Shown piece by piece: positions 37,436-47,233 of a stretch of DNA of 64,000 bases. This stretch comes from Nostoc piscinale CENA21 (GTDB lineage Bacteria; Cyanobacteriota; Cyanobacteriia; Cyanobacteriales; Nostocaceae). The position numbers and the translations under genes are program-made. Location: NCBI RefSeq assembly GCF_001298445.1, contig NZ_CP012036.1:7007525-7071524 (forward strand), given 5' to 3'. The notes beneath the pieces are model-generated. The model saw only the letters and a program-made list of their open reading frames with translations, was not told the origin of the DNA and did not search any database. Position 1 is the first letter of the stretch. Each line of letters begins with the position of its first letter.

Positions 37436-40330
37436 TTACTTCGATTCCAAGGTATCCACGCGGAAACGCTCAACGGAAGCGATTAAGTCACGAGACACAC
37501 CCACTAAGTTTTGGAGTGCGCCCGAAACTCGTTGTGCTTCTTGGGAGGTTTCTTGGGCTGTGAGTTCTACTGACTGCATAACTTGAGCGACAGCACGGGA
37601 AGTTTCTGTCTGTTCTACGGTGTCGCTGGTAATTGAGCGCACAAGAATATCAATGCGATTTGCTACTTGAATAATATTTTCGAGCGATCGCTTGGCTTCT
37701 TCTGCCAGTTTTGTGCCTTTAATTACCTGTTGTGTGCCTTCTTCCATTGCGGTCATTACTGAGCCAGTTTCACTTTGGATTTGCATCACAATCTGCTCAA
37801 TTTCTTTCAAAGATTTTGCCGATTTATCTGCCAACTGGCGGACTTCATCAGCCACAATTGCAAATCCTCTTCCAGCTTCCCCTGCCCTAGCTGCCTCAAT
37901 ACTGGCGTTGAGTGCCAGTAAGTTGGTGCGGGAGGCAATTTGGGAAATTAACGCCACAATCTTAGAAATTTCTTGGGAAGATTCAGCTAAACGTTTCACT
38001 TTCCGGGTGGTTTCCGCTACAGTTTCCCGAATTTCTAAAATCCCCGCTACTGTGTTTTCTACCGCTTCCCCACCTTTGAGCGCGATGCTACTAGCATCAC
38101 GGGCAACGGCTTCAGCTTCTCGCGCCGCTTCTGCCACCCGTTGAATTGAGTCGGTCATCACCTGCACAGAATTTAAGGTGACAGCTAACTCTTCCGCTTG
38201 GCGCAAAGCGTCACTCGATAAGGCACGGGCAAAAGTTTCAGAATTGGTCGCACCTTTGGTTACTTCCCGCGCGGCGACTTTTACCTGTTGGACGATATCA
38301 CGCAAGTTTTGAATTGTCAGGTTAAAGGCATCAGCCACGGCTCCGAGTACATCGGCTGTCACCTCCGCTTGCACTGTCAAGTCACCTCTGGCTGCCCCTT
38401 CTACATCGTCCAGCAACCGAATTACTTGCCGTTGGAGGTTTTCTTTGGCTTCTTCTTGTTCATCGGCTTTGCGTTGGGCTTCATTGGTAGTTGTGAAAAT
38501 TACCCGCGCCATTTCGTTAAAGCCAGTAGCCAATAAACCTAATTCATCTTCGGAATATACGGTGGCTTGGACATTGAGATTGCCTTGACGGACGGCATCA
38601 AACTGACTTTGTAAATCCTTGGTAGTGCGGCGAATTTGCTTCAGGGTGAGATTGCTCATAAAAGCAGCCGTGGCAAACCCCGAAATTCCAGCCGCCAAGG
38701 ACATTGCCCAGCCAGTGTTACGAATGGATGTTCGCTGTTGGGGTGGGGAAAAAGAAGTCGCTCCAAAGCTGACCACAGCCACCACCATTGCTGAGAAAAT
38801 TCCCACAGTCCCAGCTACTAAAAAAGGCTTCATATCTAAAGAAGCATTTTCTAGGGGAGCTAACCAGCCTTGCTCCACACTAGCTACTGGCTCTAATTTT
38901 GACACATCAGTTTGCGTAAATATCGGGACAGCTTCTTGCGATCCAGTAATGGTGAATAGTTCTTCATCGCGATCGCTACTGCCATTATTCGGGATAGGTT
39001 CATTGAATTTACTACGGGGACTGTTGTTGGTTTCTAATGGCCCAGACAGTACCACATCCCCAAAGCTCATATCCGAATCTGCTAAGTCAAACCCTGGAAT
39101 ATTACCACCAAGGTCGTCAAATTCGTCAAAGTCATCTAAAAATTCAATATTACTTTTAGAATTTTCACTACTGAGCATACTGTTAGTATCCTCAGTGGTT
39201 CTAAATTCATCTGAACCAAAGGCAGACTCAAAGGCTTCAAAATCAAAATTATCATCACCATCAAACGAGTTGGTGTCTAAAGTTGTGCCAGCTTTTAAAG
39301 GAGGGTTTTGCAAAGAAAAATCGTCGTTAACAGATGAGTTGGTATTTGTAGAATTATCAGGAAATTCTATTTTTTCTAACCAATTACTTGGTTGGGCGGC
39401 AAAGACATTATCTTGATTGGTTCTTATGTCCACATTCGGGATATCTTCTGGCGATTTTGGTAAAGTTTCATCCAGAATACCCATCTTCGCGTCTAAACTT
39501 GCCATGCTTGGCTCAGAAAAATTTTCTGTGGAGACAACATCCTCAGAAGTATCTAAAATGTCACTTGTGAGTAAATTATCTGGCGCAAACGGAGAATCAA
39601 TACTGTTGCTATCAAAGGGTGAACTGGCTGAAGTTCCGTTTGTCCCACTATCAAAGGGGTTATTTGTTATGCTGTCATTATCTACACTGATGACAGATAT
39701 GTCTTCTTGCCAAAAAGGTGGTAAATCTAAAGAAATTTCTTCTTCTTGTCTGTGACTGAGTTCGGCAATCTGGTCATCTGGACTGACAGCAAAAGGATCA
39801 TCCATCAAAACAGGTGGCTCTTCCACCGTTTTGTGCATGATAATGCTGTCTGTGGGAATATCAAACGGATTCGATGATGATTGAGGTTCTGCCAAGCTAT
39901 CGAAATTCAAACTTTGGCTGTCTAAATTAGCAAACGCGCCTAAGTCTTGTAAGTCTGATGTATCCATTTCTGCGGGGTCAGAAATACCTGTCAGACCAGT
40001 CAGACTGATTGATTCATCAATTTCACTCGGAATAGCTTGTTCTTCCAGTGGTTGTAAATATTGATTGATATTCTCTAGACCATTTTTGGCAAAACTGATG
40101 ATTTCGGGATCATCAGTCAACTGTAATACTTTTTGATATTCGGTTTTAGCAACATCGTACTGCTGCAAAACATAGTAGACGTGACCCCTTAATAAATGGC
40201 AGTTAGGGTCATCTGGTACATTTTGCACTACCTGATCAACCAAGGTAGCAGCGAATTCATAGTCTTGTTCCGCATAGGCTGTACAAGCCTGCTGATATGT
40301 TTCTAGATAATCATCTATTGTTGCTGCCAT
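37436..40330 (-). CDS. hmpD: Methyl-accepting chemotaxis protein HmpD with TPR domain
   Basis: The start at 40330 (MAATIDDYLETYQQACTAYA) is chosen over 40390 because a GGGAGGG site lies just before it and the longer form overlaps hmpC; 964 residues. TPR-like helices (about 5-110) are followed by a long acidic low-complexity stretch, two hydrophobic segments (near 500 and 540-560), a HAMP domain (RQGNLNVQATVYSEDELG), a second HAMP-like segment, and the signalling hairpin (NLLALNASIEAARAGEAGRG) ending near residue 964. This matches the MCP of the N. punctiforme hmp locus, which controls pili at the junctional poles of hormogonium cells. Confidence 0.92.
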   Translation of the reverse strand: MAATIDDYLETYQQACTAYAEQDYEFAATLVDQVVQNVPDDPNCHLLRGHVYYVLQQYDVAKTEYQKVLQLTDDPEIISFAKNGLENINQYLQPLEEQAIPSEIDESISLTGLTGISDPAEMDTSDLQDLGAFANLDSQSLNFDSLAEPQSSSNPFDIPTDSIIMHKTVEEPPVLMDDPFAVSPDDQIAELSHRQEEEISLDLPPFWQEDISVISVDNDSITNNPFDSGTNGTSASSPFDSNSIDSPFAPDNLLTSDILDTSEDVVSTENFSEPSMASLDAKMGILDETLPKSPEDIPNVDIRTNQDNVFAAQPSNWLEKIEFPDNSTNTNSSVNDDFSLQNPPLKAGTTLDTNSFDGDDNFDFEAFESAFGSDEFRTTEDTNSMLSSENSKSNIEFLDDFDEFDDLGGNIPGFDLADSDMSFGDVVLSGPLETNNSPRSKFNEPIPNNGSSDRDEELFTITGSQEAVPIFTQTDVSKLEPVASVEQGWLAPLENASLDMKPFLVAGTVGIFSAMVVAVVSFGATSFSPPQQRTSIRNTGWAMSLAAGISGFATAAFMSNLTLKQIRRTTKDLQSQFDAVRQGNLNVQATVYSEDELGLLATGFNEMARVIFTTTNEAQRKADEQEEAKENLQRQVIRLLDDVEGAARGDLTVQAEVTADVLGAVADAFNLTIQNLRDIVQQVKVAAREVTKGATNSETFARALSSDALRQAEELAVTLNSVQVMTDSIQRVAEAAREAEAVARDASSIALKGGEAVENTVAGILEIRETVAETTRKVKRLAESSQEISKIVALISQIASRTNLLALNASIEAARAGEAGRGFAIVADEVRQLADKSAKSLKEIEQIVMQIQSETGSVMTAMEEGTQQVIKGTKLAEEAKRSLENIIQVANRIDILVRSITSDTVEQTETSRAVAQVMQSVELTAQETSQEAQRVSGALQNLVGVSRDLIASVERFRVDTLESK

Positions 40331-40346
40331 TTGCTCCCTCCCAATA

Positions 40347-40877
40347 TCATCCTGCCCACCTTGCACTCCGCACAATTGCCGTTTGATCAAGTAATCTTAG
40401 ACACTGATTGCTTTTAGCACCTAATGACCACTCGCCACGTAAAAAGGGAGCCATCGTATCTGGTAGATTTGTTGGTGGCATCAGATTTTGTACATCTAGC
40501 CAATCCATACCGCCGACTTCTTCGACTGCTAAACCGACTATTGTTTCCTGCTCCTCAATGGCAATTACTGGAATTTCTGCTCTATCGGTATTTAGCGCAG
40601 TTCCTTCGCCCAGAAATTGACCCAAATCTGCCACCCAAATTACTCGACCTCGTAAATTTAGAGTACCCAAAAGTAAAGGAGAAGCATTAGGAATTGGCGT
40701 AATTCTATCAGGGCTTAATTCTAAAACTTCTCGAATACCAGTAGCTGGTAGGGCAAACTCCTGATGCGAGGGAATATAAAAACGCAAATGTAACTCACCT
40801 TCAGGACTTTCTACTTGTAATTCTGGGCGGAAGTGGTCTTGACCAGTGCCACCTAAAAAGTCCGGTTTGCTCACCAT
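40347..40877 (-). CDS. hmpC: CheW-like coupling protein HmpC
   Basis: The 176-residue CheW-domain protein bridges the receptor HmpD and the kinase HmpE. The fold is seen from HLRFYIPSHQEFALPATGIR through IPNASPLLLGTLNLRGRVIW to ETIVGLAVEEVGGMDWLD. The N-terminal tail is short. It lies 16 bp upstream of hmpD and 13 bp downstream of hmpB, so the genes hmpB-C-D should be read as one operon. Confidence 0.93.
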   Translation of the reverse strand: MVSKPDFLGGTGQDHFRPELQVESPEGELHLRFYIPSHQEFALPATGIREVLELSPDRITPIPNASPLLLGTLNLRGRVIWVADLGQFLGEGTALNTDRAEIPVIAIEEQETIVGLAVEEVGGMDWLDVQNLMPPTNLPDTMAPFLRGEWSLGAKSNQCLRLLDQTAIVRSARWAG

Positions 40878-40890
40878 ATAATTTTCATCC

Positions 40891-41256
40891 TTATCCTCGC
40901 AGGAGTTGTTTGACTGTTCCTACCAACTCTGTTGGTTGAAACGGTTTGGCGATATACGCATCTGCCCCCTGTTTCATTCCCCAGTAGCGGTCAAATTCTT
41001 CGCCTTTAGAAGAACACATAACTACAGGGACATTTTGAGTTTTTGGGTCAGATTTTAACCGCCGACACACTTCGTAGCCGTTCATCCGTGGCATGACAAT
41101 ATCCAATACCACCAAGTCTGGCGGAGCGGTTTGAATGGCCTCCAACGCTTCTACTCCGTCACTGGCATAAGTAACTGTTAAACCAGTGGCTTTCAGGAGG
41201 TCAATAATCATCTCCCTCTGTGCGAGACTGTCTTCCACAATCAGAACTGTACTCAT
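40891..41256 (-). CDS. hmpB: CheY-like response regulator HmpB
   Basis: A stand-alone 121-residue receiver domain with the acidic pair in LIVEDSLAQRE, phospho-acceptor Asp52 (VVLDIVMPRMNG), Thr/Ser switch position (VVMCSSKGE) and the Lys of AYIAKPFQP. There is no output domain, as in chemotaxis CheY. It is the second gene of the hmp cluster; the phosphate donor should be HmpE. The motor target would be the type IV pilus machinery. Confidence 0.94.
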   Translation of the reverse strand: MSTVLIVEDSLAQREMIIDLLKATGLTVTYASDGVEALEAIQTAPPDLVVLDIVMPRMNGYEVCRRLKSDPKTQNVPVVMCSSKGEEFDRYWGMKQGADAYIAKPFQPTELVGTVKQLLRG

Positions 41257-41439
41257 AAATGTTTATCTACCTCCTGATGTAGACGTTCCTTTTTGGAACA
41301 TTCCCTGACTCCCCGTTAAAATTACTTGTATAAATTTATGCTATTATTTCACTAATTGACTAGATAATAATTTGGCATGGGGTTAGTTGATTCTGTGATA
41401 ACATTTTTTACCCCATCTTTTATAGAATCAACAAGTCTT

Positions 41440-42648
41440 CTATTTCTTTGGTGTTCCCATAAAAGACTTGTAATTAACATATTTCTCAACGAGCATAAGT
41501 AATTCTGAATCATCAAATGGTTTTGTGAGATAATCTGTAGCGCCCACCATTCTGGCTCTGACACGATCAATAAAGCCATCTTTGCCAGTGAGCATAATAA
41601 TTGGTACTAAGCGAAATGCCGTCGAATGACGCAGCATACTGCAAATCTCGTAACCATCAAGTTCTGGCATAGCGATGTCGCATAAAATTAAATCTGGTCG
41701 TAGTTGAAATACTAGTCCCAGGGCTTCTAAGGGTTGAGTCAGGGCGATCGCTTCATAACCATGTAACTTTAAAATTGACTCCACAGCCTCACAAATCGTA
41801 GTTGTATCATCAATGCAAACTATCCGCGGTCGATGGTTTTCTTCTCCTAACTCTGGTATCAATGTTTGGGAATGGTTTGTCGCCGCATCTACTAGTTGCA
41901 ACCAACCTTGTACCACATAGGGATATATCGCCTTGGCAATTGTCAATAAATCTCGATTCAGGTAACGCGCCAGTTGTCGGAGTGATGTTTTGCCATCCGC
42001 CCAATGCTGTAATTTATTCACTGTTGCTTCTGGTAGAGAGGAGCGTAATTCTACCGTATCAACTAATACGGGTAATTGCTCCGGTGATTGAATTTGCGGA
42101 TATAGGCGCTTCCATTCCTGGACTTGTTTGGTGATTCTGGCTACTAAAGGCGCAATTTCTAAACTTGTGAGTTGTGGTGCGAGGGCTGCCCCTTGGCGAA
42201 AAATAAAACTACCTTGGTGTAAACTCAACAAATCAAAAAGAGTTTCTTGCACAAGGCGCTGAATAATACTATGCGCTATTTTGGGGCTGATGATATTTCG
42301 CTCTAACAGCGTCCATAAATATCCATACTCTGGGACATTTTGGGTGGCTAGTGAAGTATTGTGCTTTTGATCTATTCCTGTCTCAACTCGGTAATGGCGT
42401 AAATAATCGTCAATCCGCGATAAATTACTATCACCCGCTTGACAATAAATAATTTGACCATTGATAAAAAAGACAAACCATGATTGTTTTCTATGATTTT
42501 TGCTATGACGATGTCTGATTGTCTCATCTAGATTGAGATGATCTTGCTTGTGAAAGCCAGCTTCCACTAAAAGCTGCCCAGTTCGCTGGCCTAACTCAAT
42601 CAATTGCAAAATACTGCGAATATCAATTTCATTTAAATTTCCCTGCAT
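41440..42648 (-). CDS. hmpA: PatA-type response regulator HmpA
   Basis: The 402-residue protein has an N-terminal PATAN/DUF4388-like region (MQGNLNEIDIRSILQLIELG, QRTGQLLVEAG) and a C-terminal receiver domain (IVCIDDTTTICEAVESILK, Asp in LILCDIAMPELDG, Lys in YLTKPFDD). This architecture is that of the cyanobacterial PatA family, which places it first in the hmp cluster as HmpA. 183 bp separate it from hmpB. The gap to the divergent hmpF (404 bp) should hold promoters for both. Confidence 0.9.
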   Translation of the reverse strand: MQGNLNEIDIRSILQLIELGQRTGQLLVEAGFHKQDHLNLDETIRHRHSKNHRKQSWFVFFINGQIIYCQAGDSNLSRIDDYLRHYRVETGIDQKHNTSLATQNVPEYGYLWTLLERNIISPKIAHSIIQRLVQETLFDLLSLHQGSFIFRQGAALAPQLTSLEIAPLVARITKQVQEWKRLYPQIQSPEQLPVLVDTVELRSSLPEATVNKLQHWADGKTSLRQLARYLNRDLLTIAKAIYPYVVQGWLQLVDAATNHSQTLIPELGEENHRPRIVCIDDTTTICEAVESILKLHGYEAIALTQPLEALGLVFQLRPDLILCDIAMPELDGYEICSMLRHSTAFRLVPIIMLTGKDGFIDRVRARMVGATDYLTKPFDDSELLMLVEKYVNYKSFMGTPKK

Positions 42649-43052
42649 TTAGCGCCACGCCACTCCTTGTTATATTCTTGACTTAAGTTTGCCCAGCAAT
42701 TTTTTCTAGATTTCTCATAAGTAAAGTAAATTATTACTCACCAACATTCGCCATCTTATTTCTCCAACAACTAATGTCTATCAGGAGATACATTTAGCTA
42801 TAAACCGTAAATTTTCGTAATACTGCTTGATAAACTTAGTAATCACACGGAAGTCATGATTACTATCATCAGTACAAAATATAAAGGCGCGACTCAATTG
42901 CAGCAATAAAATCTGATGACGTGAAATTTCATGTCTATCAATAGTTTTGTCTAGATTTTTTCCTACACCACGGTGAAATTAAGACAAACTCACATAAGTA
43001 TATTAGGTATATCTAAAAACACGGACATTAAGTACGCAAGAGGACGAACGGT
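42649..43052. other. hmpA-hmpF divergent intergenic region
   Basis: 404 bp, AT-rich, no ORF. Promoters of both directions must lie here, and those of hmp genes depend on hormogonium sigma factors in Nostoc. No box could be assigned with confidence by eye. An AAGAGGACG ribosome-binding region precedes hmpF. Confidence 0.5.
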
Positions 43053-44811
43053 GTGCTGTATTTAGCAGAAGTACAAAAGCAGAAGGGCGGCTTACTTAGT
43101 GGTGGTTCTAAAACCGAACTAAAACTGCTAGCTTGTCAGCGAACCGACCAGAATTGGAGTACTGTGTCGGAAGAAGTGATTACCGCAGAAGAAGCCAGTA
43201 AATTAAACGATGGTGCATTAGTGCTAGTAGAACTGACTCCGAATCGCCAAGTGCAAAGGATTCAAGAAGCTGGACGGCCCTTGGTCAACATATTGCAAAA
43301 TTTTTTCGCGGCAGCTAGAAAAATTTAAACTCAAGGAAGATGAGATTGATCAGTGGAAGCAGTCGCTAACATTTCAGGCGCAGGAAATGAATCGCCGAGA
43401 AATGGAAATGGAAGCACGCTTAGAACAGCTGCAACAACTAGAAGATGACTGTCAACGCCTGGAGGAACAGAAACAGGAATTTGATTCATCCCGTGAGGAA
43501 ATTGAAAAGTTACAAGCTGAAATTGAGCGAAACCGCCAAGAATTAGAAGGTGCTTGGGAGCATCTACGTGGTGAACAGAGCCGCTTAGAAGAACGACAAG
43601 CAGAGTTCAAACAAGGTAATGTTTTAGATGCAGAACAAAGTCGGGTAATGAGTGATTTATTGAATCGCTTATCTAGCCGAGTTGCACCAACAGAAACTGT
43701 TAGAGAACATCTGCATTTAGCGTTAGAATTAGTTGAACAGCAGCAAGCAACTTTAAATCCGCATTGGGAAAAGTTAGAGCAACAAAAAACATTAGCCGCC
43801 CAACAGCAAGAAGAAGTTGAACGTTTGGCTCAGACTGTCAGCGATCGCCAAAACGAATGGCAACAAGCACATAATTCTTTAGAACAGCAAACGGCTCAAT
43901 TAAAAGTTAATTTAGCCACTATTACCAGTAAGCAAGAATATGCTCGACTAGTCAAAGAGCAGTTGCAATCTCAAGAAGATTTATATCAAAAAGTGAATTC
44001 TCTAGCTGCTAGTTCTGGTGATATTCCTGGCGAGAAGGTTGATATAGAAGCATTAGAAAAAATGCCGTTAGATGAGCTACAAAAAATAGTTCAAGATTTA
44101 GTCAAAAAATTAGAAATTGACTCTAACTTTGTCCATGAGCAGGAACAAGAACTGCAATATAAACAAGCAGATATTACTGAATTAGAAAATAAACTCACTC
44201 AAGCTTCTGACCAGGATCATATCAATTTAGAAATGGAACTGGCAGATGAAAAAGACCATTATCAAATGCTGAATAAAACTTTAGAAGGTCAACGCCGGAG
44301 TTTATTGCAGCGTGATAAAGTGCTGAAGCAACATCAAAATGTCTTACTCCGCCGCCAAGGACAACCTGTCCCCAACATCGAAGAAGAAAACACAATTGAT
44401 TTTGCGCCAATTTTGAAACAAGTTGATATTCAGCGACAACAACAATCTCAGGTATTACAACAAGTTGAACAGGAAATTGAGCAGATGCGATCTGCTATTG
44501 AGCTTGACCAAGGTATGATTGATAACCAAAATCATGATTTGTCACAAAAACAACAAGAAATCAAAAATCTCGAAGCCAATTTACAATCTTTGCGAACAAC
44601 AGTGGCTGAATGCTGGGCGCGAGTAAATTTATATCAAGAAGCCTTACGACCGATTCAAGATTCTTTGGATGGTTTGCGTCAAAAACTGCAAGGAATTAAT
44701 GATTCATTGGCGCAAGTTCAAGAAGTAAGTGATTATCAACTACAAACCATTAGTGAAATGCGTCAGACTCTGCAAAATATGACCTCTCAGCCGGAATTAA
44801 TAGCGTCTTGA
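43053..44811 (+). CDS. hmpF: Filament-forming coiled-coil protein HmpF (frameshifted)
   Basis: GTG start at 43053. The first frame, MLYLAEVQKQKGGLLSGGSK to RPLVNILQNF, ends at 43328 after a T6 run (43301-43306). With one T less the protein continues SRQLEKFKLKEDEIDQWKQS without interruption to 44811, 585 residues in all. The N-terminus is globular and conserved; the rest is a long Gln/Glu-rich coiled coil. In Nostoc punctiforme, HmpF is needed for pilus activation and localises dynamically to cell poles. Its place beside hmpA-E agrees. Given the strong preservation on both sides, a sequencing error at the T6 run is the simplest explanation. Confidence 0.9.
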
Positions 44812-44851
44812 GAAGTCTGACGTATGAAAAATATTTTGGACTTTATCAAGT

Positions 44852-45823
44852 CTATTTGATGATAATCCAATCGCCTTGGATTTGAGCGATCGCACCACCA
44901 GGAAAGGGATCGGTTTGGGAACGGTTCGGGGCAATAATTAAAGCCGTTAATTTTTGAATATGCTCAAAATTAGGTGCGTCGGGTAAGATTTCTAATAATA
45001 TCTGTCGCATCACCCGCCGTTGTAAAGTTATTGGTGCTGGTTTTAATATTTGACGATTCAATTTCAAAACATCCCCACTCCCCATAGTTGCTGCTTCCCT
45101 CAACTGCTGGGCTGCTTGTTCTAAATACTCGACATCTGCTTGCAAAAGTTCTGCTGTTTGGGCTAAAGCTGATTCTACTTTGGGGTTAAAGTTGGTTTGT
45201 AAATAGGGAATTAACTCTTGGCGGATACGGTTACGGGCGTACTTTACATTTTGATTGGTAGAATCTTCCCAAATATGTAATTGGAAATCTTGGCAAAATT
45301 GCCCTGTTTGTTGCCGAGTAATTTCTAACAACGGACGCACTAAAGTAACTTTTTCCGATAACGGACGTTGCCAAGTTAAAGCTTGTAAACCATCAGCGCC
45401 AGTACCACGCATTAAATTGTACAGCAGAGTTTCGGCGCGATCGCTGGCGGTGTGTCCAGTGACGATATATTGATAATTATATTTTTGAGCGATCGCATTT
45501 AAAATTTGATACCGCCAACCACGCGCCGCCGCTTCACTATTTACAGGTTCTTTGGCAGTTTCTAAATAAAAATCTACGCCCCAATTTTTAGCCAAATTTT
45601 CTACATGATACGCATTCGCTTGTGAATCATCACGCCAGCGATGATCGCAATGAGCAATACTGATATACCATGACCATTTAGGTTGTAAATCTAAGAGTAA
45701 TTTAATTAAACACAGAGAATCTTGCCCACCAGAAACGGCAACTAATAGCCGTTCCTGATGTTTAAATAAATGACGTGATTTAATAGTGCGATGAATTTTG
45801 GCGTGTAAGGGAGTCCATACCAT
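44852..45823 (-). CDS. tilS: tRNA(Ile)-lysidine synthase
   Basis: TilS adds lysine to C34 of tRNA-Ile(CAU) so that it reads AUA. The 323-residue protein has the PP-loop AVSGGQDSLCLIK, the following AHCDHRWRDDS and VTGHTASDRAETLLYNLMRG, and RPLLEITRQQTGQFCQD with the arginine patch KYARNRIRQELIPYL. It is of the short cyanobacterial type without the extended C-terminal domain of the E. coli enzyme. It is convergent with hmpF, with 40 bp between. Confidence 0.96.
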   Translation of the reverse strand: MVWTPLHAKIHRTIKSRHLFKHQERLLVAVSGGQDSLCLIKLLLDLQPKWSWYISIAHCDHRWRDDSQANAYHVENLAKNWGVDFYLETAKEPVNSEAAARGWRYQILNAIAQKYNYQYIVTGHTASDRAETLLYNLMRGTGADGLQALTWQRPLSEKVTLVRPLLEITRQQTGQFCQDFQLHIWEDSTNQNVKYARNRIRQELIPYLQTNFNPKVESALAQTAELLQADVEYLEQAAQQLREAATMGSGDVLKLNRQILKPAPITLQRRVMRQILLEILPDAPNFEHIQKLTALIIAPNRSQTDPFPGGAIAQIQGDWIIIK

Positions 45824-45963
45824 TTTGAATTATTAACCGCAGATGAAGGCAGATAATTGATAATTTTATCTGAGTTCATGTGCGGTTTTAAAACATAGAA
45901 ATTATTCACAAAATATCAAATATAATTTCACCCCTCTTCAGAAGTGGAGAGGGGCTAAGACTA

Positions 45964-47019
45964 TTAAAAAAACCAACCGTAAGAATGTAAACCTTTACCT
46001 AAAAGATTCACACCCAGATAACAAATCCAAACGACAACAAAGCCACTTGCCGCTAAAATTGCGGGGCGACGACCTTGCCAACCGCGGGTAATTCTAGCGT
46101 GGAGGTAAGCAGCAAAAACTAACCAAGTAATTAATGCCCAAGTTTCTTTCGGGTCCCAACTCCAGTAAGAACCCCAAGCTTCATTCGCCCAAACTCCACC
46201 AGCGATAATCCCAATTGTCAGTAGGGGAAAGCCTAAGCCGATGATGCGATAGCTAATATTGTCTAGAGTATCGGCAAGACTGAGACGTTGGGGTGAAAGA
46301 ACTGCGGTGGTTGCTGTAGCTTCCGATGGTGCAGTTGTGACCAAGTTTAAAACGGCGGTATTACCGTTGTTAGTATTGGTTTCAAACCGACGGGCTGAAC
46401 CGTTATTTTCGCTAACAGATGTTGCTGGTTGAGTAACTAGTTCACCTGCTTTGTGTAGGCGATAGCCGTTACTGCGGTAGCCACCAGTACCCACAGAACT
46501 GCCTTGTAATTCGATTTTTTGGCCGCGTGTCACCACTAAAAAAGCGATCGCTAATACTGAACCTACCATTAATGCAGAGTAGCTCAACATCATCACACTA
46601 ACGTGCATCATCAGCCAGTTAGACTTTAATGCAGGTACTAATGGTTCTGCCGCTTGCATTGTTGAGGGTAAAGTTAGAGCAGCAAAGGCAGTGATACCCA
46701 TTGCCACAGGTGTAGTAAAAACCCCTACTAAGCGGCTACGGGTGCCATTTTCCGCAATTAAATGAACTGCGGTAATTCCCCAAGTCAAAAAAAACAGTGA
46801 TTCATACAAGTTACTCAGGGGAAAATAACCTGCTTCTATCCATCTTGCGCCTAAAAGGGTGGCGATACACAAATTGGCGATCGCCATTCCAGCTGTTCCT
46901 AAAGCGCCCAGTGCTGGTAAATTTGGAAAAGCCGCTCCTCCCCAGTAAACCAACATGGTGAGGAATAACACAGCAAATGAGGCATTATCTAGCCAGTTCT
47001 GGAGTACAACCAGATTCAT
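45964..47019 (-). CDS. ccsA: System II cytochrome c biogenesis protein CcsA
   Basis: CcsA works with Ccs1/CcsB to carry haem through the thylakoid or plasma membrane and join it to apocytochromes c such as PetJ and PsbV. The 351-residue protein has about eight membrane segments and the haem-handling WWD motif in WGSYWSWDPKETWALITW; His residues in LMMHVSVMMLSYSAL and KGLHSYGWF are likely haem ligands. A hydrophilic insert of about 60 residues (170-230) is richer in Ser, Thr and Asn. Databases often label this family CcsB/ResC; the WWD motif marks it as CcsA. Confidence 0.93.
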   Translation of the reverse strand: MNLVVLQNWLDNASFAVLFLTMLVYWGGAAFPNLPALGALGTAGMAIANLCIATLLGARWIEAGYFPLSNLYESLFFLTWGITAVHLIAENGTRSRLVGVFTTPVAMGITAFAALTLPSTMQAAEPLVPALKSNWLMMHVSVMMLSYSALMVGSVLAIAFLVVTRGQKIELQGSSVGTGGYRSNGYRLHKAGELVTQPATSVSENNGSARRFETNTNNGNTAVLNLVTTAPSEATATTAVLSPQRLSLADTLDNISYRIIGLGFPLLTIGIIAGGVWANEAWGSYWSWDPKETWALITWLVFAAYLHARITRGWQGRRPAILAASGFVVVWICYLGVNLLGKGLHSYGWFF

Positions 47020-47233
47020 ACAGTATTCTCCACCGTTATTGCTTAAATTTGCGATTCTAACTATTTTGATCCTAACTTGAGTTTAATTAGAGACTCAGGG
47101 TAGATAGAATAAATTAATGTCACAATTATTAATTCAGCTCACACAATCAATATTCCGAAGTGCTGAGTACCAACCCAGTCTGCTCAGAGTTTTGAGTAAT
47201 ATAGTCTCAAAGTTCTCTGAGGATGCTGAAAGT

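Noticed and set aside
37692..38144. Plus-strand ORF of 150 codons
   Set aside because: It is the complement of the conserved MCP signalling region of hmpD; its Ala/Ser-rich product matches no family.
38619..39416. Plus-strand ORF of 265 codons
   Set aside because: It lies entirely opposite the acidic low-complexity part of hmpD and has Ser/Lys-rich content typical of the complement of Asp/Glu-rich codons. No family pattern or ribosome-binding site supports it.
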